This document shows positions 12,641 to 25,147 of a stretch of 64,000 bases of DNA, piece after piece. The position numbers were made by a program, and so were the translations under genes. Within the stretch, counting starts at the first letter, position 1; every line of letters starts with the position of its first letter. This stretch comes from Eonycteris spelaea. Its lineage: Eukaryota > Chordata > Mammalia > Chiroptera > Pteropodidae. Location: the NCBI GenBank assembly GCA_003508835.1, contig PUFA01000081.1, positions 3,720,001 through 3,784,000 of the forward strand, read 5' to 3'. The notes under the pieces were generated by a model that worked only from the letters and a program-made list of their open reading frames with translations, searched no databases and had not been told where the DNA came from.

Positions 12641-13654
12641 TCATCTTCCAGTCTTCGGGCCTCCCTGTAATTAAGATGCTTACCTATCTGGGTGTTAAAT
12701 CAGTTTGTAAACAGAAAGAATGCACATATATTATATTAACCATAAATGTCATTAATTCCGCTGTTTGGCATCTTTAAGTTTGCTATCCCAATCCTACTTT
12801 CATTATCAGGGATTCTGCTTGTGTATAAAACAATCTTGAATTTTATGCCCCTTTCTATTTTCTTTATCTATTGCGATGTATACTTCATGTATGATTTAAG
12901 ACAAATTCAGGGTTTTAGTTGGTACAATGGAGGAGGCCAGAAGAGATTCATTGCTTGCTTGGATGAAAGGCTGGTTTAAACATTTGTGTCATGTACTATT
13001 AAACTGGTAACATCATTCTTCAAGAGAAATAGATGCTGATGTTTTGGTGCTTAACTTTGGCTTCTTTTTCTAAAGGCTTGATGCCATGTTTTATGCTAAA
13101 GCAGTTTTCTAGCTATTGTTTTATTTAATTTGGTCATTTTTTCCTTCTTTGTCAATTTAACTATTATCCCTAGATCTGGCTAATAATTTAAACAATACCG
13201 TTGTATTAAGGGAGTAAAAATGCATCCATTTGATTTGAACTATTTTTATGAGAATTCTGTCAAATCACATTATAGACAGGAAGTATATTTCTCTTAAATA
13301 AGTTTCTGCTTCACTTTCACCTTGTCCTTTTTATTTTCTTCTACCTCTGATGACTGGCAGGGGCTTCGATTTCTATAAAGGAATGGTCCTGCATTGTTTG
13401 CAGTGGTCCCATGTTCCCATTCCCCATTCTATCTAAAAACATCTAAATTTATTTTTCCTCAAGTTGTCAGGGTGCACGGTCTAGTAACTAAAAATACGAG
13501 TACGATTTTTCTTCCCTGTGGCATTTGTGAATGAAGCATGGTTGACATTTAAAATTATGTTAACAGACCTCGCTGCTGAATGATCCATGCTATCCAATGC
13601 AATGTAAGACATGTGGACTTCTTTCTTTTTAGTAGTTGTTTGAGATTATTGGGG
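12641..13654. other. Unique AT-rich DNA, nothing recognised
   Basis: No repeat family or gene could be supported. Confidence 0.4.
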
Positions 13655-13790
13655 TTTGTTCATTTATACATTCTTTACACAAATGTCTGTTGAGTGTCTA
13701 CTATATGCCAAACACTTGGCATTGGGTGTATAACTAGTGAGCACAGTTAGCTATCTTTGAACTCATTGGGAGAATATTAATCAAATAATT
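13655..13790 (-). repeat. L2 LINE 3' end, reverse orientation
   Basis: 'cacaaatgtctgttgagtg', 'tctactatatgccaaacac' and 'ttggcattgggtgtataac' follow the reverse complement of the L2 3' terminus. Ancient fragment. Confidence 0.75.
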
Positions 13791-13794
13791 GTGT

Positions 13795-14285
13795 ACTAGT
13801 TATTTATTCCTATATAAATAATTTCCCCCAAACCTAGCAGTTTAAAACAAGACACACCTATTATCTCATTCAGTTTTTTAGACTTGGGAAACTGGGAGCA
13901 GCTTAACTGCATGGTTCTGGCTGAGAGTCTTTTGTGAGGTTGTTGTCAAGCTGGTGTCCAGGGCTGCAGTCTCTGCAGATTTGACTAGTTATGGAATATG
14001 CACTCATGTGGCTATGAGCAGGAGGCTTCATTTCCTCCCCATGTGAGCCTCTTCATAGCAATGGCTCACAATATATGTTCCCCCCGAGTCAGCGATCAGA
14101 AAGAGAGAGAGAGAGAGAGAGAGAGTGTTACAGAGAGTCACAGAGAAACAGAGACACACAGAGACAGGCCAAGATGGAAATGGCTGTCTTAAAACCCAAA
14201 CGTGGAAGTGACTTCTGCCATATTCTATTCATTATACAAATCAGTCACGGAACAATATGGTAGGGGTTTACACAAGTGTGCCACT
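13795..14285. repeat. MLT1-like MaLR LTR (tentative family)
   Basis: Contains 'cctagcagtttaaaacaa', 'attatctcattcagttt', 'agggctgcagtctctgcag' and 'ggaagtgacttctgccatat', in an order I associate from memory with ancient MaLR (MLT1-type) LTR repeats. A (GA)n run at about 14101-14126 lies inside it. Borders and orientation are uncertain; the family name needs a repeat-library search. Confidence 0.55.
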
Positions 14286-14439
14286 CCAAGGAAGCAGGTT
14301 TATTGCTTCCTTTTGGAAGCTGGTCACCAAAAACCATATTAATAAAAATAAATCTAAACTATAATAAGTGCTATAAATGAGACTTTTTAAAAAAAATCAA
14401 AAGTAGAATTGGAGAATTTTACCTGTCAGCTCAGAAAAG

Positions 14440-14745
14440 CTTCCCTAAAAAAGAGATAATTAAGCTGAAAGTTGAAGGAATGCTATGCAGGTATTAACAA
14501 GAAGATGATAGAGTAATACAAACAGAGGACCTAGCATGTGCAAGGTCCCTATGAAGAGAAGGATAATAATGCCTTCAGGGGACTAAGAGAAAGCCAGAGT
14601 GGACAGGGTGGAGAGTAGAAGGAGGAGTGGTACTCATTGAGGCTGGGGAGATAGAGAGGATCCTATTCCATAGGATGTTTAGACTATGTTATCAATATGG
14701 TCTTCATTCAAGTACTTCGACGGACTGGGCGCAAGCAGAGGAGTC
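14440..14745. repeat. Ancient mammalian repeat, left part, family not named
   Basis: The text 'gcatgtgcaaggtccctatg', 'aaagccagagtggacagg' and 'gaggctggggagatag' has the layout of a common ancient mammalian repeat whose name I cannot fix. It is interrupted at about 14,760 by an L1 fragment and seems to resume at 15,355. The same layout flanks ERV-A near 50.0 and 55.05 kb. Confidence 0.45.
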
Positions 14746-14762
14746 ACCTAGTGGTGACTAGT

Positions 14763-15345
14763 TACTCTCTTTTTTTGGTATTTAATTTTTTTTTATTGTG
14801 GTAAAGTGTATATAACATAAAAGTTTCCATTTTAACCATTTTGAATGTACAATTCAGTGGCATTAATTACATTCCCATTGTTGTGCAAGCATCCCCGCTA
14901 CCATTACTTCTAAAATGTTTTTATCATCCCAAACAGAAATTCTAGACCCACTGAGCAATATTTCCCCATTTCCCACCCCTACCACCAGCTCCTGTAAGCT
15001 CTTTTACTTTGTCATTATGAATTTGCCTATTCTAGATAATTCATATAAGTGGAATCATACAATATTTCTGCTTGATGTCTAGCTTATTTTATTAAGTATA
15101 ACAGTTTCAACATTCATCCATATCGTAGCATGTATCAGAATTTTATTCTTTTTTATGGCTGGATATTTCATTGTATGGCTATAGCACATTTTGTTTACAC
15201 AGTCATCTGTTGATGGACTTGGGTTGTTTTCACCTTTTGGCTATTGTGAGTAATGCTGCAATGAACTTGGTGTACAAATATCTCTCTGAGCCCCTTCTTT
15301 GATTATTTTGGGTATACATCTTGGATTAGGATTGCTGGATCACAC
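14763..15345 (-). mobile_element. 5'-truncated L1 (ORF2 3' end plus 3' UTR), reverse orientation
   Basis: Reads in reverse as an old L1: T-run at the left, 'gtatataacataaaagtttc' and 'gtacaattcagtggcatta' of the 3' UTR, then the ORF2 C-terminal layout ending with 'gtgagtaatgctgcaatgaa' and 'attgctggatca'. About 580 bases. It splits the ancient repeat around it, so it is the younger of the two. Confidence 0.92.
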
Positions 15346-15354
15346 AGAAGTTAT

Positions 15355-15520
15355 GTGGTGAGCTTCTGCAGCAGGTTTTTGTAGCACCAAGACTGGTTGC
15401 TTTGAAAAGTTCACTCTAGCTACAGGGTGGATATCTGATCAAAGCAGATAATAGTGGGTGACAGTGGATTCATGGAGAGGGTCAAATGGTTTGCTAAGAT
15501 GAAATTGACCTTCTTGATTT
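15355..15520. repeat. Ancient mammalian repeat, right part
   Basis: Continues the repeat seen at 14,440-14,745: 'gaaaagttcactctagctac' and 'gggtggatatctgatc' follow the 'agatcactctggct' type block expected next. Separated from its left half by the L1 fragment. Confidence 0.4.
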
Positions 15521-18414
15521 TGGAATATGTATCATGAAAACTTAAATGGTGCACAAGCAAGAACCATGTATCACAGTAAAAGATCACTGAATATGGAGTT
15601 TATAGATACACATGGTGGTCTTAGCTGAATCACTCAGTAACTGAGTGATTCTCTGGTAGCCAAGCTGCTATTATAGGCCTTAGGCCTTTTTGTAAATAAA
15701 TGTAATGGCTTATACTAATTCTCCTTAGTCATTAGGAACCTATGATTAGAAATGTGAATGGCTTGGTAGAAATTTAACCTTATTAGAAAATGAACTTAAT
15801 TGTTCAGTACTTTGCTGGATGCTTAAGTTCAAAAATCTTATACAGCTCATAAGATACTTGCTTTGTTACTGCAGACTTCATTGAAATAGAAACATTTGAA
15901 TTTAAAGGAAAGTTTATTTAGAAAGAATTTGGTAAATATTATTCTTGACTATTGCTGAATAAGGTAGTGTTGAAAAAGGCGAAAGTTCCTATTGCTAATT
16001 TAGGAAGCTTCAGCCTTTTTTTTTTTTTTTTTTTTTTGGTAAACTCGATGTGGGATAAAGGTGAGGTTGCTATTAGAACTTTGGTTTTTTGGAAAATGTT
16101 GGTAAAAATGTTTTAGGAATTGCCTAGAGTGCAAATAGGTCTTCTATCTTCTCTCCTACCTAAAAGATGTTGATAATAATGTGCTGACTTAGCTATCATG
16201 TAAATGGTCTACCATAAAGAAATCGTATTTTTATTTAATGAGGTTGAGGTCACAAATTTTTTGTTTCTTCTTTCTCCTATGAACAAACTTGCAAATTAAC
16301 AGCATTTTATGAATTGATTTATGTTCTTTTTGTACCAGAAGAATTATTATTCAAAAATGTATATATACTTGGGAGCTGTCTAACTGGGAATATAAATTTT
16401 CAAATTTTTGCTCTCAAACAACTGAGATACCAAAATCATGGTCTTAACTTCACTTTATTATCTAATCAGTTTCTGGGCCTGGGATAGAGCAGGAATGGCA
16501 GGTATTCGAGAAATACTTCTAGGTAAGACTAGGAACCAATTCATGTCTCAGAGAATAAGCTATAGGAATTTTACCTCTCCCAGGCCTAGATACCTTTATC
16601 ACAGGGATATTGGATAAGGGGCTCCAAATTTATTATTTAAAACCCAGCACCACCCTAGCTCTGTCTTCTTTTACTTGCTTTTGTAAGCCAGAGGAAGATA
16701 TCAGTTGTGAAGCGAAGCAACTTTATCAGAATATTTGGGCATTTCTGAAGAAGTCAAGCCTCTCACTTGGGCATTTTGTGGGGCTATTGCTGGCACAGAT
16801 GCTGATGTGGGCCCTCACTAAGTCTTTGTCATAAACTTTTTACAAGGCAGGCTGGCCTTGCTAGGGCTTTACCTGTGTGGTTGCGTGCTTAGATCTCATG
16901 AAAGTTTGGAATTGTTGACAGCATTGCCAGCATTTTTTCAGAGTTGATGAAAAATGTAATGAAGTTTTAATGAAATGTATAATCTATATGCATATAGAAA
17001 ATTCATATAACTATACATACATACATATTTGCAGTGAAGATTTATTAACTAATGCTTATATGCTTTATGAATTACTAAAAACCTATCATTTTTATAATTA
17101 AAATGTCATATTACACTAATATATCTGTATGTGACTATATTTTCTGAAACAAAACTTGGCATGCATGATGTGACTAGTAAGACTATATTAGTAGACATGA
17201 GATCTGTAAAAGCAAATATTTGATATCTGAAAAATCCAGGGTTTTCGAACCCTCCAATTATGTATGTGAATATTTTGTTAGGCTGTTTAATTCTTTCTTC
17301 TTTTGTCCAGTGGTTAAATTGTATGTTGAGAAAAACATTATTACCTATTGTGTCTAGTTGTTAGAATTGAGGTTCACAAGTGGGTTTTAAAAGCCTGCAA
17401 ATTCCCGAGTGGCTTGGTAACCTCTGAGCCCCTTGTAGAGCAGCCTTTCTACATTCTATTTGTAATAATTCTGGATTCCAGATTTGACCTTAAGGTGGGT
17501 TGTGTGAAGGCATTGATAATAGGGCAGGGGACTAACTAGCTTCAAAAAGGAGGCAAATCCTGGAGGGCAGATCCCATCAGACAGAATGGGAGCCAATGGG
17601 ATTCACTAGGAATAAAGTTTTTGATTGAACAACCAAGCTCTCTTTCAAACTCAACACAAAGTAAAGCACCAAAGCTATTGCCAAAGGCATTAGCGAGTTC
17701 TGAGTGAATTGTGTGCAAACTAGTAAATACTCAAGGGTCTGATGACTGAAAGTTTAACACAAGTTCAGGAGTCTTGGTTTATTCTAGAGAAGGCTCCTTT
17801 TTCCCTCTAGGATAATGACTCTCAGAAGCCCTGATTAGAATTTTATTTCAATTTGTTTCATTTTGCAACTAACAGTCCAAGATGTTTGTGGCACTAATTT
17901 CTGTTCTGTTTCACCAATAAGTTCAAGTTTACAATACTAGAAATCTTATCCAAAGAAAATTTTATATATTGAGCCACATCCTTATGTAGATTATTGACGT
18001 ACAAGCAAGAGAAGTTTTAACATATTTGAATATATTTAACTGTAAACATAAAATCATTTTTTATCCTTTTGATACAGAAACTAGTATCTTTTTCACTCAA
18101 AACCAACCTCAAAGTTTTTAAAATAATAGAAATCAACCAACTGAGAGCATGCATCTTTAAGAAGTAGGGAAAAAAAGACATATGTACCAACATTTAATTT
18201 GAAATATTAGGTATTTTCTCTTTCGTTATTTTACCTCCTTATGACCGGAGCTGGTCTTGGTACTTAGTGTTCATCTCCACTCACCTTAGAGTGTATATAC
18301 TTTTGAGTGTGTGAGTTAGGGTGGGACAAAAGGCTGAAGAAGACCTTTTGAGTTTGAGCAGTAGGAAGAAAGAGAAGCAACCCAGGAGCACGAAAAGAGC
18401 CTGCATTTGCAGTG
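15521..18414. other. Unique AT-rich DNA, nothing recognised
   Basis: Includes a 22-base T-run at about 16,016-16,037. The 60-75 codon frames at 16,610 and 17,348 have no recognisable product. Confidence 0.4.
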
Positions 18415-18800
18415 GCTGTTCCAGTTATTGATTTCTGTGTAACAAAACTTAGTGGCTTAATACAGCAATCGAGTTGTTAACAAATCTACAATTTGGATAG
18501 GGCTCAGAGAGAATGACTTATTTCTGCCAAATGTGATGACTTGAGTTATTTGAAGGATTTCTTTCTTCTTTCTCGTTTTTTCAGGCCTTCTCCCTATCAT
18601 CTTGTTATGTGGTCCCTCACTCAGCATGGGGGATTTAGGGTAATCAGACGTGGTGGCTCAGCTCTCCAAGGGTGAGTGTTCTGGAGACCAGTGAGAAAGC
18701 TGCAAGGCCTTTCATCATTCCATCTTGGGAAGTCACTCTGCATCTCTTCTGCATCTCTTTCGAAGCTGGACACCAGAATGGTAAGGACAGATTTTAATCA
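18415..18800. repeat. MLT1-like MaLR LTR (tentative family)
   Basis: 'gtgtaacaaaacttagtggc', 'ttggatagggctcagag' and 'gaaagctgcaaggccttt' occur in the order I associate with long, old MLT1-type LTRs. Strongly diverged; orientation and subfamily not determined. Confidence 0.55.
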
Positions 18801-19229
18801 GCAGTAACTATCGCAATAGGGAAAAGAGTCCAGTGTGAACTGAACTCAACTTCAATTTGTACAGAGGTAACTGGGTGTTTTAGAGGGAGAGAGAAAGAAG
18901 AAAGATAGGGTGAACAGAGTCTTGGTAGAATCAGAAAAGTGAAAAATTACATAAAGTGGGAAGCAGGGATTGGTTCATGTAATATCCATCTGGGTTTGCT
19001 AATTGGTGCTTGTGAAAGGGAGACTCCTATGCTACCTACCATAAGAAGCTGGGAGACAGGGACCCTATCATTAGGCATTGGCTAGAATAAACAGGAAATT
19101 TGTTTGGCAGCCTTGAGTTTTCTCAGGTAAGCACTTTAAGAGGTCATCCTGAAGAGGAAATTTCAGGAATTTTCCACTTGAATGGCTAACTTTGTGGTCA
19201 GCTCTTTGTTCTGCTTCTGTAAACATGCA
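18801..19229. other. Possible LTR or internal ERV flank
   Basis: Purine-rich DNA leading into the LTR-like block at 19.2-19.56 kb. It may be its U3 or adjoining internal sequence, but no border or coding match is visible. Confidence 0.3.
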
Positions 19230-19557
19230 GACTCACCCTCCTCTTAGGAATGCTTTGTCTAGATAACATGTATTGCCTAAATTCTTGTTTAACCCCCCCC
19301 CCCCCCCCCCCCGTGCATGTCAGTAATCCATAGCAACTCTCTGATCTGTAAGCAGCTGAGAACAAATCAACCAATCAGCTCACTGTAATGGTGGTGATAT
19401 AAAAGAAAATTTTTCCCTAAGCTGAAGGATCAGATCTTCAGAGTGCTAGCTAGCTCTTCTGAGACCACAGGAGTAAATAAAAGTTCTTTTTCTTTCTGGG
19501 TTACTGCTTGGGTTTTCACTGGTCTGATTTTGGGACTTTTGGGATTTTTCCATAACA
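19230..19557 (+). repeat. LTR-like block with TATA box and poly-A signal
   Basis: Shows a retroviral LTR order on the plus strand: a CAAT-like 'accaatcagctc', TATA-like 'tataaaa' at about 19,398, AATAAA at 19,476-19,481, a T/G-rich U5, and an end in 'cataaca' at 19,557. A run of 20 C at 19,293-19,312 lies in the U3-like part. The left border is uncertain, and I see no gag or pol beside it, so it is probably a solo LTR. Confidence 0.6.
19293..19312. repeat. Poly-C run (20 C)
   Basis: Uninterrupted C homopolymer seen directly. It lies within the LTR-like block. Confidence 0.97.
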
Positions 19558-19784
19558 ATCCTAGGGATGAGGCCTTGAGATATTAGAAACTGTGTTAGTG
19601 TTTCTTGGTAAAATCATTATAGGCTACCTGAGGCCCTTGAGAATGGGCTCAGAGGAACAGGCTAGAGACTGGTAAAGGAGAGAATCTTTGTATTACACAG
19701 GCCAGCTTTGATTTCTGAAGGAAGTGTGACTGCTTGTGGTCCATATTATTGGTGGACTCTCTTCAAGGTTACTACAGTAGTTAA

Positions 19785-20030
19785 AATAAGACTTCTGGAG
19801 CCAGACTGCCTGGGTTCAAAGATGGTTCAGGCCTTTTAGGTCTTGTGACTTTAGATAATTTACTTATCTTATTGAAGCTTGATTTCTTTGTTAGCAAAAT
19901 GGGGGATAACAGTCATAACTACCTCATAGAATATTATGAAGGTAAAATGAGGTAGCACTTGGTCAGTAGTAAATAAAGTGCTCTATAAAAGTACTCATTA
20001 TTGTCATTGTTAATAATAATACTGATATAT
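19785..20030 (+). repeat. MIR SINE, nearly full length
   Basis: Landmarks in order: 'ttctggagccagactgcc' and 'tgggttcaaa' (tRNA-related head with a B-box-like TTCAAA), 'cttgtgactttagataattt', 'ttgttagcaaaatggggga', 'aactacctcatagaatatta', and a TTATTGTCATTG tail. This is the best-preserved MIR in the window. Confidence 0.95.
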
Positions 20031-21318
20031 TTTACACAATAATATGAATTCTTAGGGACTAAAAGGTTTCTCTTTGTCACAGAAAGCCATTGAAAAATTG
20101 TAAGCATCCTTGTCTTCCCTGAATAGAATCCAGGTTCCTATAGCTATCTATATATTTCCACTTCTGCCTTCTCATACTTACTGTATTGGAGAATATTAAG
20201 GGAGGTGTTTCTTCTGTAAGATAAACTAGGATGAGTTCATCCACTGTCCACAGATCACAATGGATACCCTCCTGGTTGTATGCTTGAACACAAAAAGGAT
20301 CATTTCATGTGAATGTGAAAGTCACACCTTTGCACTTTGCAGAAACTGTTCCATGAACATGCACATTTTTTTTGTTGTTGTTGCTCTTTTTAGATATCAA
20401 TTTTGTGTTTTGGGCATTTCATCTGTAGAATCCACTATTTAGAACAAAATGAACCATTATTACATATCATATAACTTACAAAGATGGTCAATGTTACTTC
20501 ATAGCAAGGAGCTCAGTGTAGTATGTACTCTTGTCAACACATACTTGATGTTGAAAACAAGCAAATCTTAAGTAGATCCAGTTAATTAGAACTCAGCAAT
20601 ACTCTGACCATAAACAAAGGTTTCTAGTTGCATCAGGTAGAGGATCCAGCAACTCAACCAAAACGACTGCTGATGGGAAATTTTGAAGCAACATATATCC
20701 ATTTAAAATGAGATTTACTCACCTATGGTCAATAACATAATGTAAACAAACTCACTGAAAAATTAAACAAAGAAGACTGTGTCAAGGGCAGAAAATATGA
20801 ACACATTTACTTGCAAAGTAAATGACTTGTAAAACTGACCTGTGTTATGAATGACTTTCACCTAGAACCTTGATAATCCTAGGTCACTCTGAAAATGAGG
20901 ATTTAGGAAATCCTATTTTCAGTATCAAATAACCTATGGAGAAATGTTTTTTCTCTCTCTTGCCTCCTAAAAACTCAATATATAATACATTTCAAGATTT
21001 CACATTTAACTAAAGACATGATAAAAGTGAAACAAACTGAGCTTCTAAAGTATTGTCTTATAGTTTGTCATGATATTTGTTTGACTTTACCGAGATACCT
21101 CCTTCTCTTCATAGGAACTACAAACTTGGTTTGGCAGTAATATTGATTATCTCTATTAAGTACACACTTTTCCCACAGCTGAGGTGCAGAAGACCTATCA
21201 ATGTTGTTAATGAAGTCCCAGAGGCACCCTGAATTATAATAAACTTTGAAATAAGAAGCCTATGAATAATTCAATGTTGTGGGTCCTCTAGTGGTGGGAT
21301 AATTTCCCTTAGCACTAC
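20031..21318. other. Unique AT-rich DNA, nothing recognised
   Basis: The 60-codon frame at 20,260-20,442 gives a cysteine-containing peptide that I do not recognise; most likely chance. Confidence 0.4.
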
Positions 21319-21319
21319 A

Positions 21320-21359
<40 letters not shown>
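21319..21359. repeat. (AC)n microsatellite
   Basis: About 20 uninterrupted AC units are seen directly. Confidence 0.97.
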
Positions 21360-21361
<2 letters not shown>

Positions 21362-22394
21362 TTAGTACACTTTATCTTGGAGGTAGGCAGACTAATGGAC
21401 TGGAACCAAATGTGGGCCTTTGGATATGTTCTAAGGCTTTTATCAGTTCAAATGAAGAGAGATAAAGAGGTCATGCTTCTTATTTTTGATTGCACAAATA
21501 ACTTTAGGTGGAATATGCAATTGTGTTGTAATTAATTTGTTTTAAAAATTCGAAAATACTCAATTTGGTGGTTTTAATTTAAAGATTGAAGCTTTCCTGA
21601 TACTCAAAATAAGTGATTGATAGGGTCACTCATCTAGAGGGGAGTCTGAATAATTGCTCTATGTGAACAATAGGGTATTATGGCCTTTGTCATGCATGGT
21701 GATGTAATTTTCATGGGCCATCATTCCTGCTTGGAGTATTCCTTTCCTTCCAGTTTTTTATTTGGACTGCTCTAAGGGGTCTATTAGCCGGTTAGCATGC
21801 AGGTAAATATGGGCTTGACTTGCAAAACAAATGTCAGAGTTCTTTCTTGAGGAATCAGTTGGGAGTACATTCCCATTTGGCAAAGGAAAATTTGCTACAG
21901 GACAGATTCCCTTTATCTTGCCAGAAACATAAGCTATTTTGGGCTGGATAGTTTCATCTAGATCACAAGGTCCTTGAGACCCATTAAAGCAGAGCTCTGA
22001 AAGGGGTCAGTAATGACCTGAGAGCTGAGAACAGCTTTTAATTTTTTTTTTTTACATGACACAAGTATAATACCAATATACCAGCCTGTGACATCAGAAA
22101 AAAAATTAGTTTCCCATGTATGCAAAAATAATGGTAACTTGTATCTTGGGTCTCTATTCATGTAACTCTTCTTAGAGTGCCACAAATATTTCGGGGGGAG
22201 GGGTCACAAAGGGATATGCCAATTTGTTGGCAGAGCACTTAGCTTTAGTTTGCTTTGCTCTTCCTCTCTTGGTCTAGTTCCCACAGTCATTCCTTTGCCA
22301 AGAAATAACTTGACAGGGTTCACTGATTTATAACTAGACCTCTACTACCAAAGTCAAGGCTCATGTCTACACATCTCAAAGCAATCATTCTTGG
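21360..22394. other. Unique AT-rich DNA, nothing recognised
   Basis: No gene or named repeat could be supported. Confidence 0.4.
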
Positions 22395-22810
22395 GTTGTG
22401 TATTAGTCATAAAAGCTACACTATGCTGCACTATTAAATAAACCCCTAAGTCTCGATAGTTTAACAAATATTCATCTTTCACACAGCAGTCTAATTTATG
22501 CTAGGTGGCTTTCCTCTAAATGGTGACTCAGGAATCCAGTAATTTCCATAATATGATGCTGCCATATGAAAAAAGTGGCCTTAGAGGTTACCTTAGAAGG
22601 ACTGAGATGCTTTATGGACAGGCATTGAAATGGTGTACATCATGTCTGCCCATGTGCCTTTTCCCAGAACCCAGTTACATGGCTCCAGCCTAATTGCAAG
22701 GGAAATGCAGTCTTCCTGTGTCCCAGAAGAGAAAAATGAAACATTAGGTAAATGTGTAACACAGGGTCTACCACAGAGAACCAGTGCATTTCTGAGTTCT
22801 AGGCAGAAGT
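22395..22810. repeat. Old MaLR-like LTR repeat (tentative)
   Basis: Begins 'gtgtattagtcataaaagct', with 'ggtgactcaggaatccag', 'ccagcctaattgcaaggga' and 'aatgcagtcttcctgtgtcc', which follow the layout of an ancient MaLR-like repeat as I recall it. The 86-codon frame at 22,630-22,890 runs through it and is not a gene. Family name uncertain. Confidence 0.45.
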
Positions 22811-24309
22811 GGAGAGAATGTAGCCTACGCTGCCCCCACCCTACCCACCATTATTCTGGCCATACTACATCCCTGTTTCTACCTGAATGATAAGAAAAAT
22901 CACCTTAAGTTTGGAGTTTCACTATTGTTTCAATTTTTTTTTCTGCCTCTTACACTTTGAACTATAGAAGCTCAAACCTTTTTCCTAATCCTCTCTCATT
23001 CTGTCTCTAGAATTCACATTTTTAAGCTAAACTCTATCTTCCTTCCCTAGCAGTAAAGGCCAAATTTCAGTTAATGTTAATTTATGCAGACAAATATAGG
23101 GGGGAGGGGTGTGGTGAGGATGCTTATACTAATATCATTTAATATGCAACTTTGTCACCAGAGAGGTTCTGAAACATAGGTCTTACCTTATTTTCAGACT
23201 CTTCAGAAGGTGTGTGGCACAAAGATGGAACCACTTAGATATTGAGAGCTCTATCTGTCAAGATTGCTTTTGGCACCAAGTCACCCAATGCTTGAGGAAC
23301 AGTGACTTAAAATAATAAGTGTTCATCTACTTTCCCTCCTTCCTTTTTCTTTTTTTTTTTTTTTTAAGTCTAAGGTAGGGATTTGTTAGCATTGGCTCTG
23401 GCCTATCTTTATTGATACTGAAGTTTCCTGGCTCTCCTTATCTTTGTCAATTATTGTTGCAGAGGCTACTTGATGTGGGTTATTATATCAGATTAAAAGC
23501 AGAAACAGACATGAATTAGAGATTAGAAAAATATAAAACAATGCCATTCTTCTATTCTTTTTGCTTTAGAAAAATATTTTTAATACAAATGCTATTTTTA
23601 TTAATAGTTAATGGTTTTATTTTTAAATAAAAGTAAATATTAAATAATGTTTCAGATTTAATTTCCAAAAATAGTAAATATTTAATTTACATAAGCAAAA
23701 ATGTTTTGGGAGGGGTCCTCAATGATTATATGTTACTAGTAGTAGAAGAACTCTGACCAAAAAGTTTAAGAAAAGCTGCTCTATAAAATAAGTATCAGTT
23801 CATTGTGTGTTACGCGTATTGCATCTGGTTTTCTCACTTTATCGTTTGGCTGTTGTTTATTGTGATTACAGTTATGGGAGTTTTATGATTTTTGTGGACT
23901 TAAATCTGTCAATTTAGTCACTATATATCTCCTCTATTATGTCTTTCTATTATTTTCACATATATATGCATGTTTGTATTTTTAGTGCTCATTTAGTTTT
24001 TTACATACTGTAATATAGGTATAACTTTTTTTCTTCAAATATCAATCCAGCTTTCAATATCATATAGACTAAGTCATCTTTTCCCACTTTTTTCATTTGG
24101 TAATTTCCAATGTATATTCAGTATTTTAAGAAATCTCTGATTTCCCCACTAGTCTTTGGGAATGTCTCTGCTACAACCAGACAGTAATCATTAGCATATC
24201 TTTAAAATTTGATTTTGACACCTACCTGTTATCAACAGTGTTCCTCATTTTTCTTTCCTACAATTGTACTGATTATTATCATCCATTTATTTTCCAGATA
24301 AAACCTGGA
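22811..24309. other. AT-rich DNA, possibly including decayed L1
   Basis: No gene. The part after about 23,800 has the T-rich texture of reverse-orientation L1 ORF2 but cannot be matched block by block. A T-run lies at about 23,350-23,365. Confidence 0.35.
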
Positions 24310-24530
24310 GTAACTCTTAAGTTAGAAAAAATGCACAGTAACCCATTGATAGAAATTGCATTAAATATGCATGCCACTGGGGAGACTTGACTTCTTTGTA
24401 ATCTGAGTCTTCTAGTATTCCTGTCCATTAATTTGTCTTCTTACATATATTCAATAAAAGTATATTTTTTCTTTGTTATAGGATTTACACATTTTTGCTA
24501 AATTTATTTTTAGGATTATATTGTGTTCTA
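24310..24530 (-). repeat. Ancient L1 ORF2 fragment, reverse orientation
   Basis: 'agaaattgcattaaatatgc', 'tggggagacttgacttct' and 'gctaaatttatttttaggat' follow the same ORF2 block that is better preserved in L1-A at 26.8-27.0 kb ('gggattgaattgagtctgtg', 'tggacattttaatgatac', 'cttattcctaggtatttta'). Only scraps remain. Confidence 0.65.
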
Positions 24531-25147
24531 ATGTTCCAAAAAATATTTGTTAGATAACTTAAAATTGTTCCTTATGCCATAAGCCAACCTGTTTTTAAAG
24601 TATCCTCACCTTTATTCCCAGTGTTAGGAACTTTTGGTCACTCCTTCCTATGGGTTCCCAATTCCTTTGTCTATAATTATTATTATCATAATTCACCTTT
24701 TTTTCTGAGCATGAATAATATTCATCTTCCCAACAGATTTTTAGAAAATATTTCCAAAATGTACTATCATGCCCTATGTCCCAAAATATCTCTATTTCCA
24801 AAAACTGTTTTTTTTTCCCCCAGTTTCCCAACAGACTCATGCATTTTTTGAGGCTGTTTTTTTCTTTTTCATCTTAGAGTATCTTAAGGTTGAATTGCTT
24901 CAAAGGGAATTGAGCAGCTATGTTAGATGCTATGGATAATTTGAACTTTACATACTTTCCTGTTGTGAAAAAGAAATGAATATAACAAAATTTTGAAGAA
25001 TTTAAAAATTTATTTTCTTTATTGTCAGCATCATACAGAATTATCTGGCCCATACTACTGGAGCGATCTAGACCTTTTAAAGAATAAATATATACATTTA
25101 GATATTTGAGCTTTATATAAGATACCTTGAAAAAATAGTTGCTTAAT
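24531..25147. other. AT-rich DNA, nothing recognised
   Basis: Two short overlapping frames on opposite strands (24,595-24,851) are unsupported. Confidence 0.4.

Noticed and set aside
12256..12674. Three overlapping plus-strand frames of 120-130 codons, rich in Ser, Phe and Leu
   Set aside because: They are translations of the TTCC/TTTC/TCTA microsatellite in all three frames; there is no gene.
22630..22890. 86-codon frame as a small secreted protein
   Set aside because: It runs through an old LTR-like repeat, and the translation has no signal peptide or domain.
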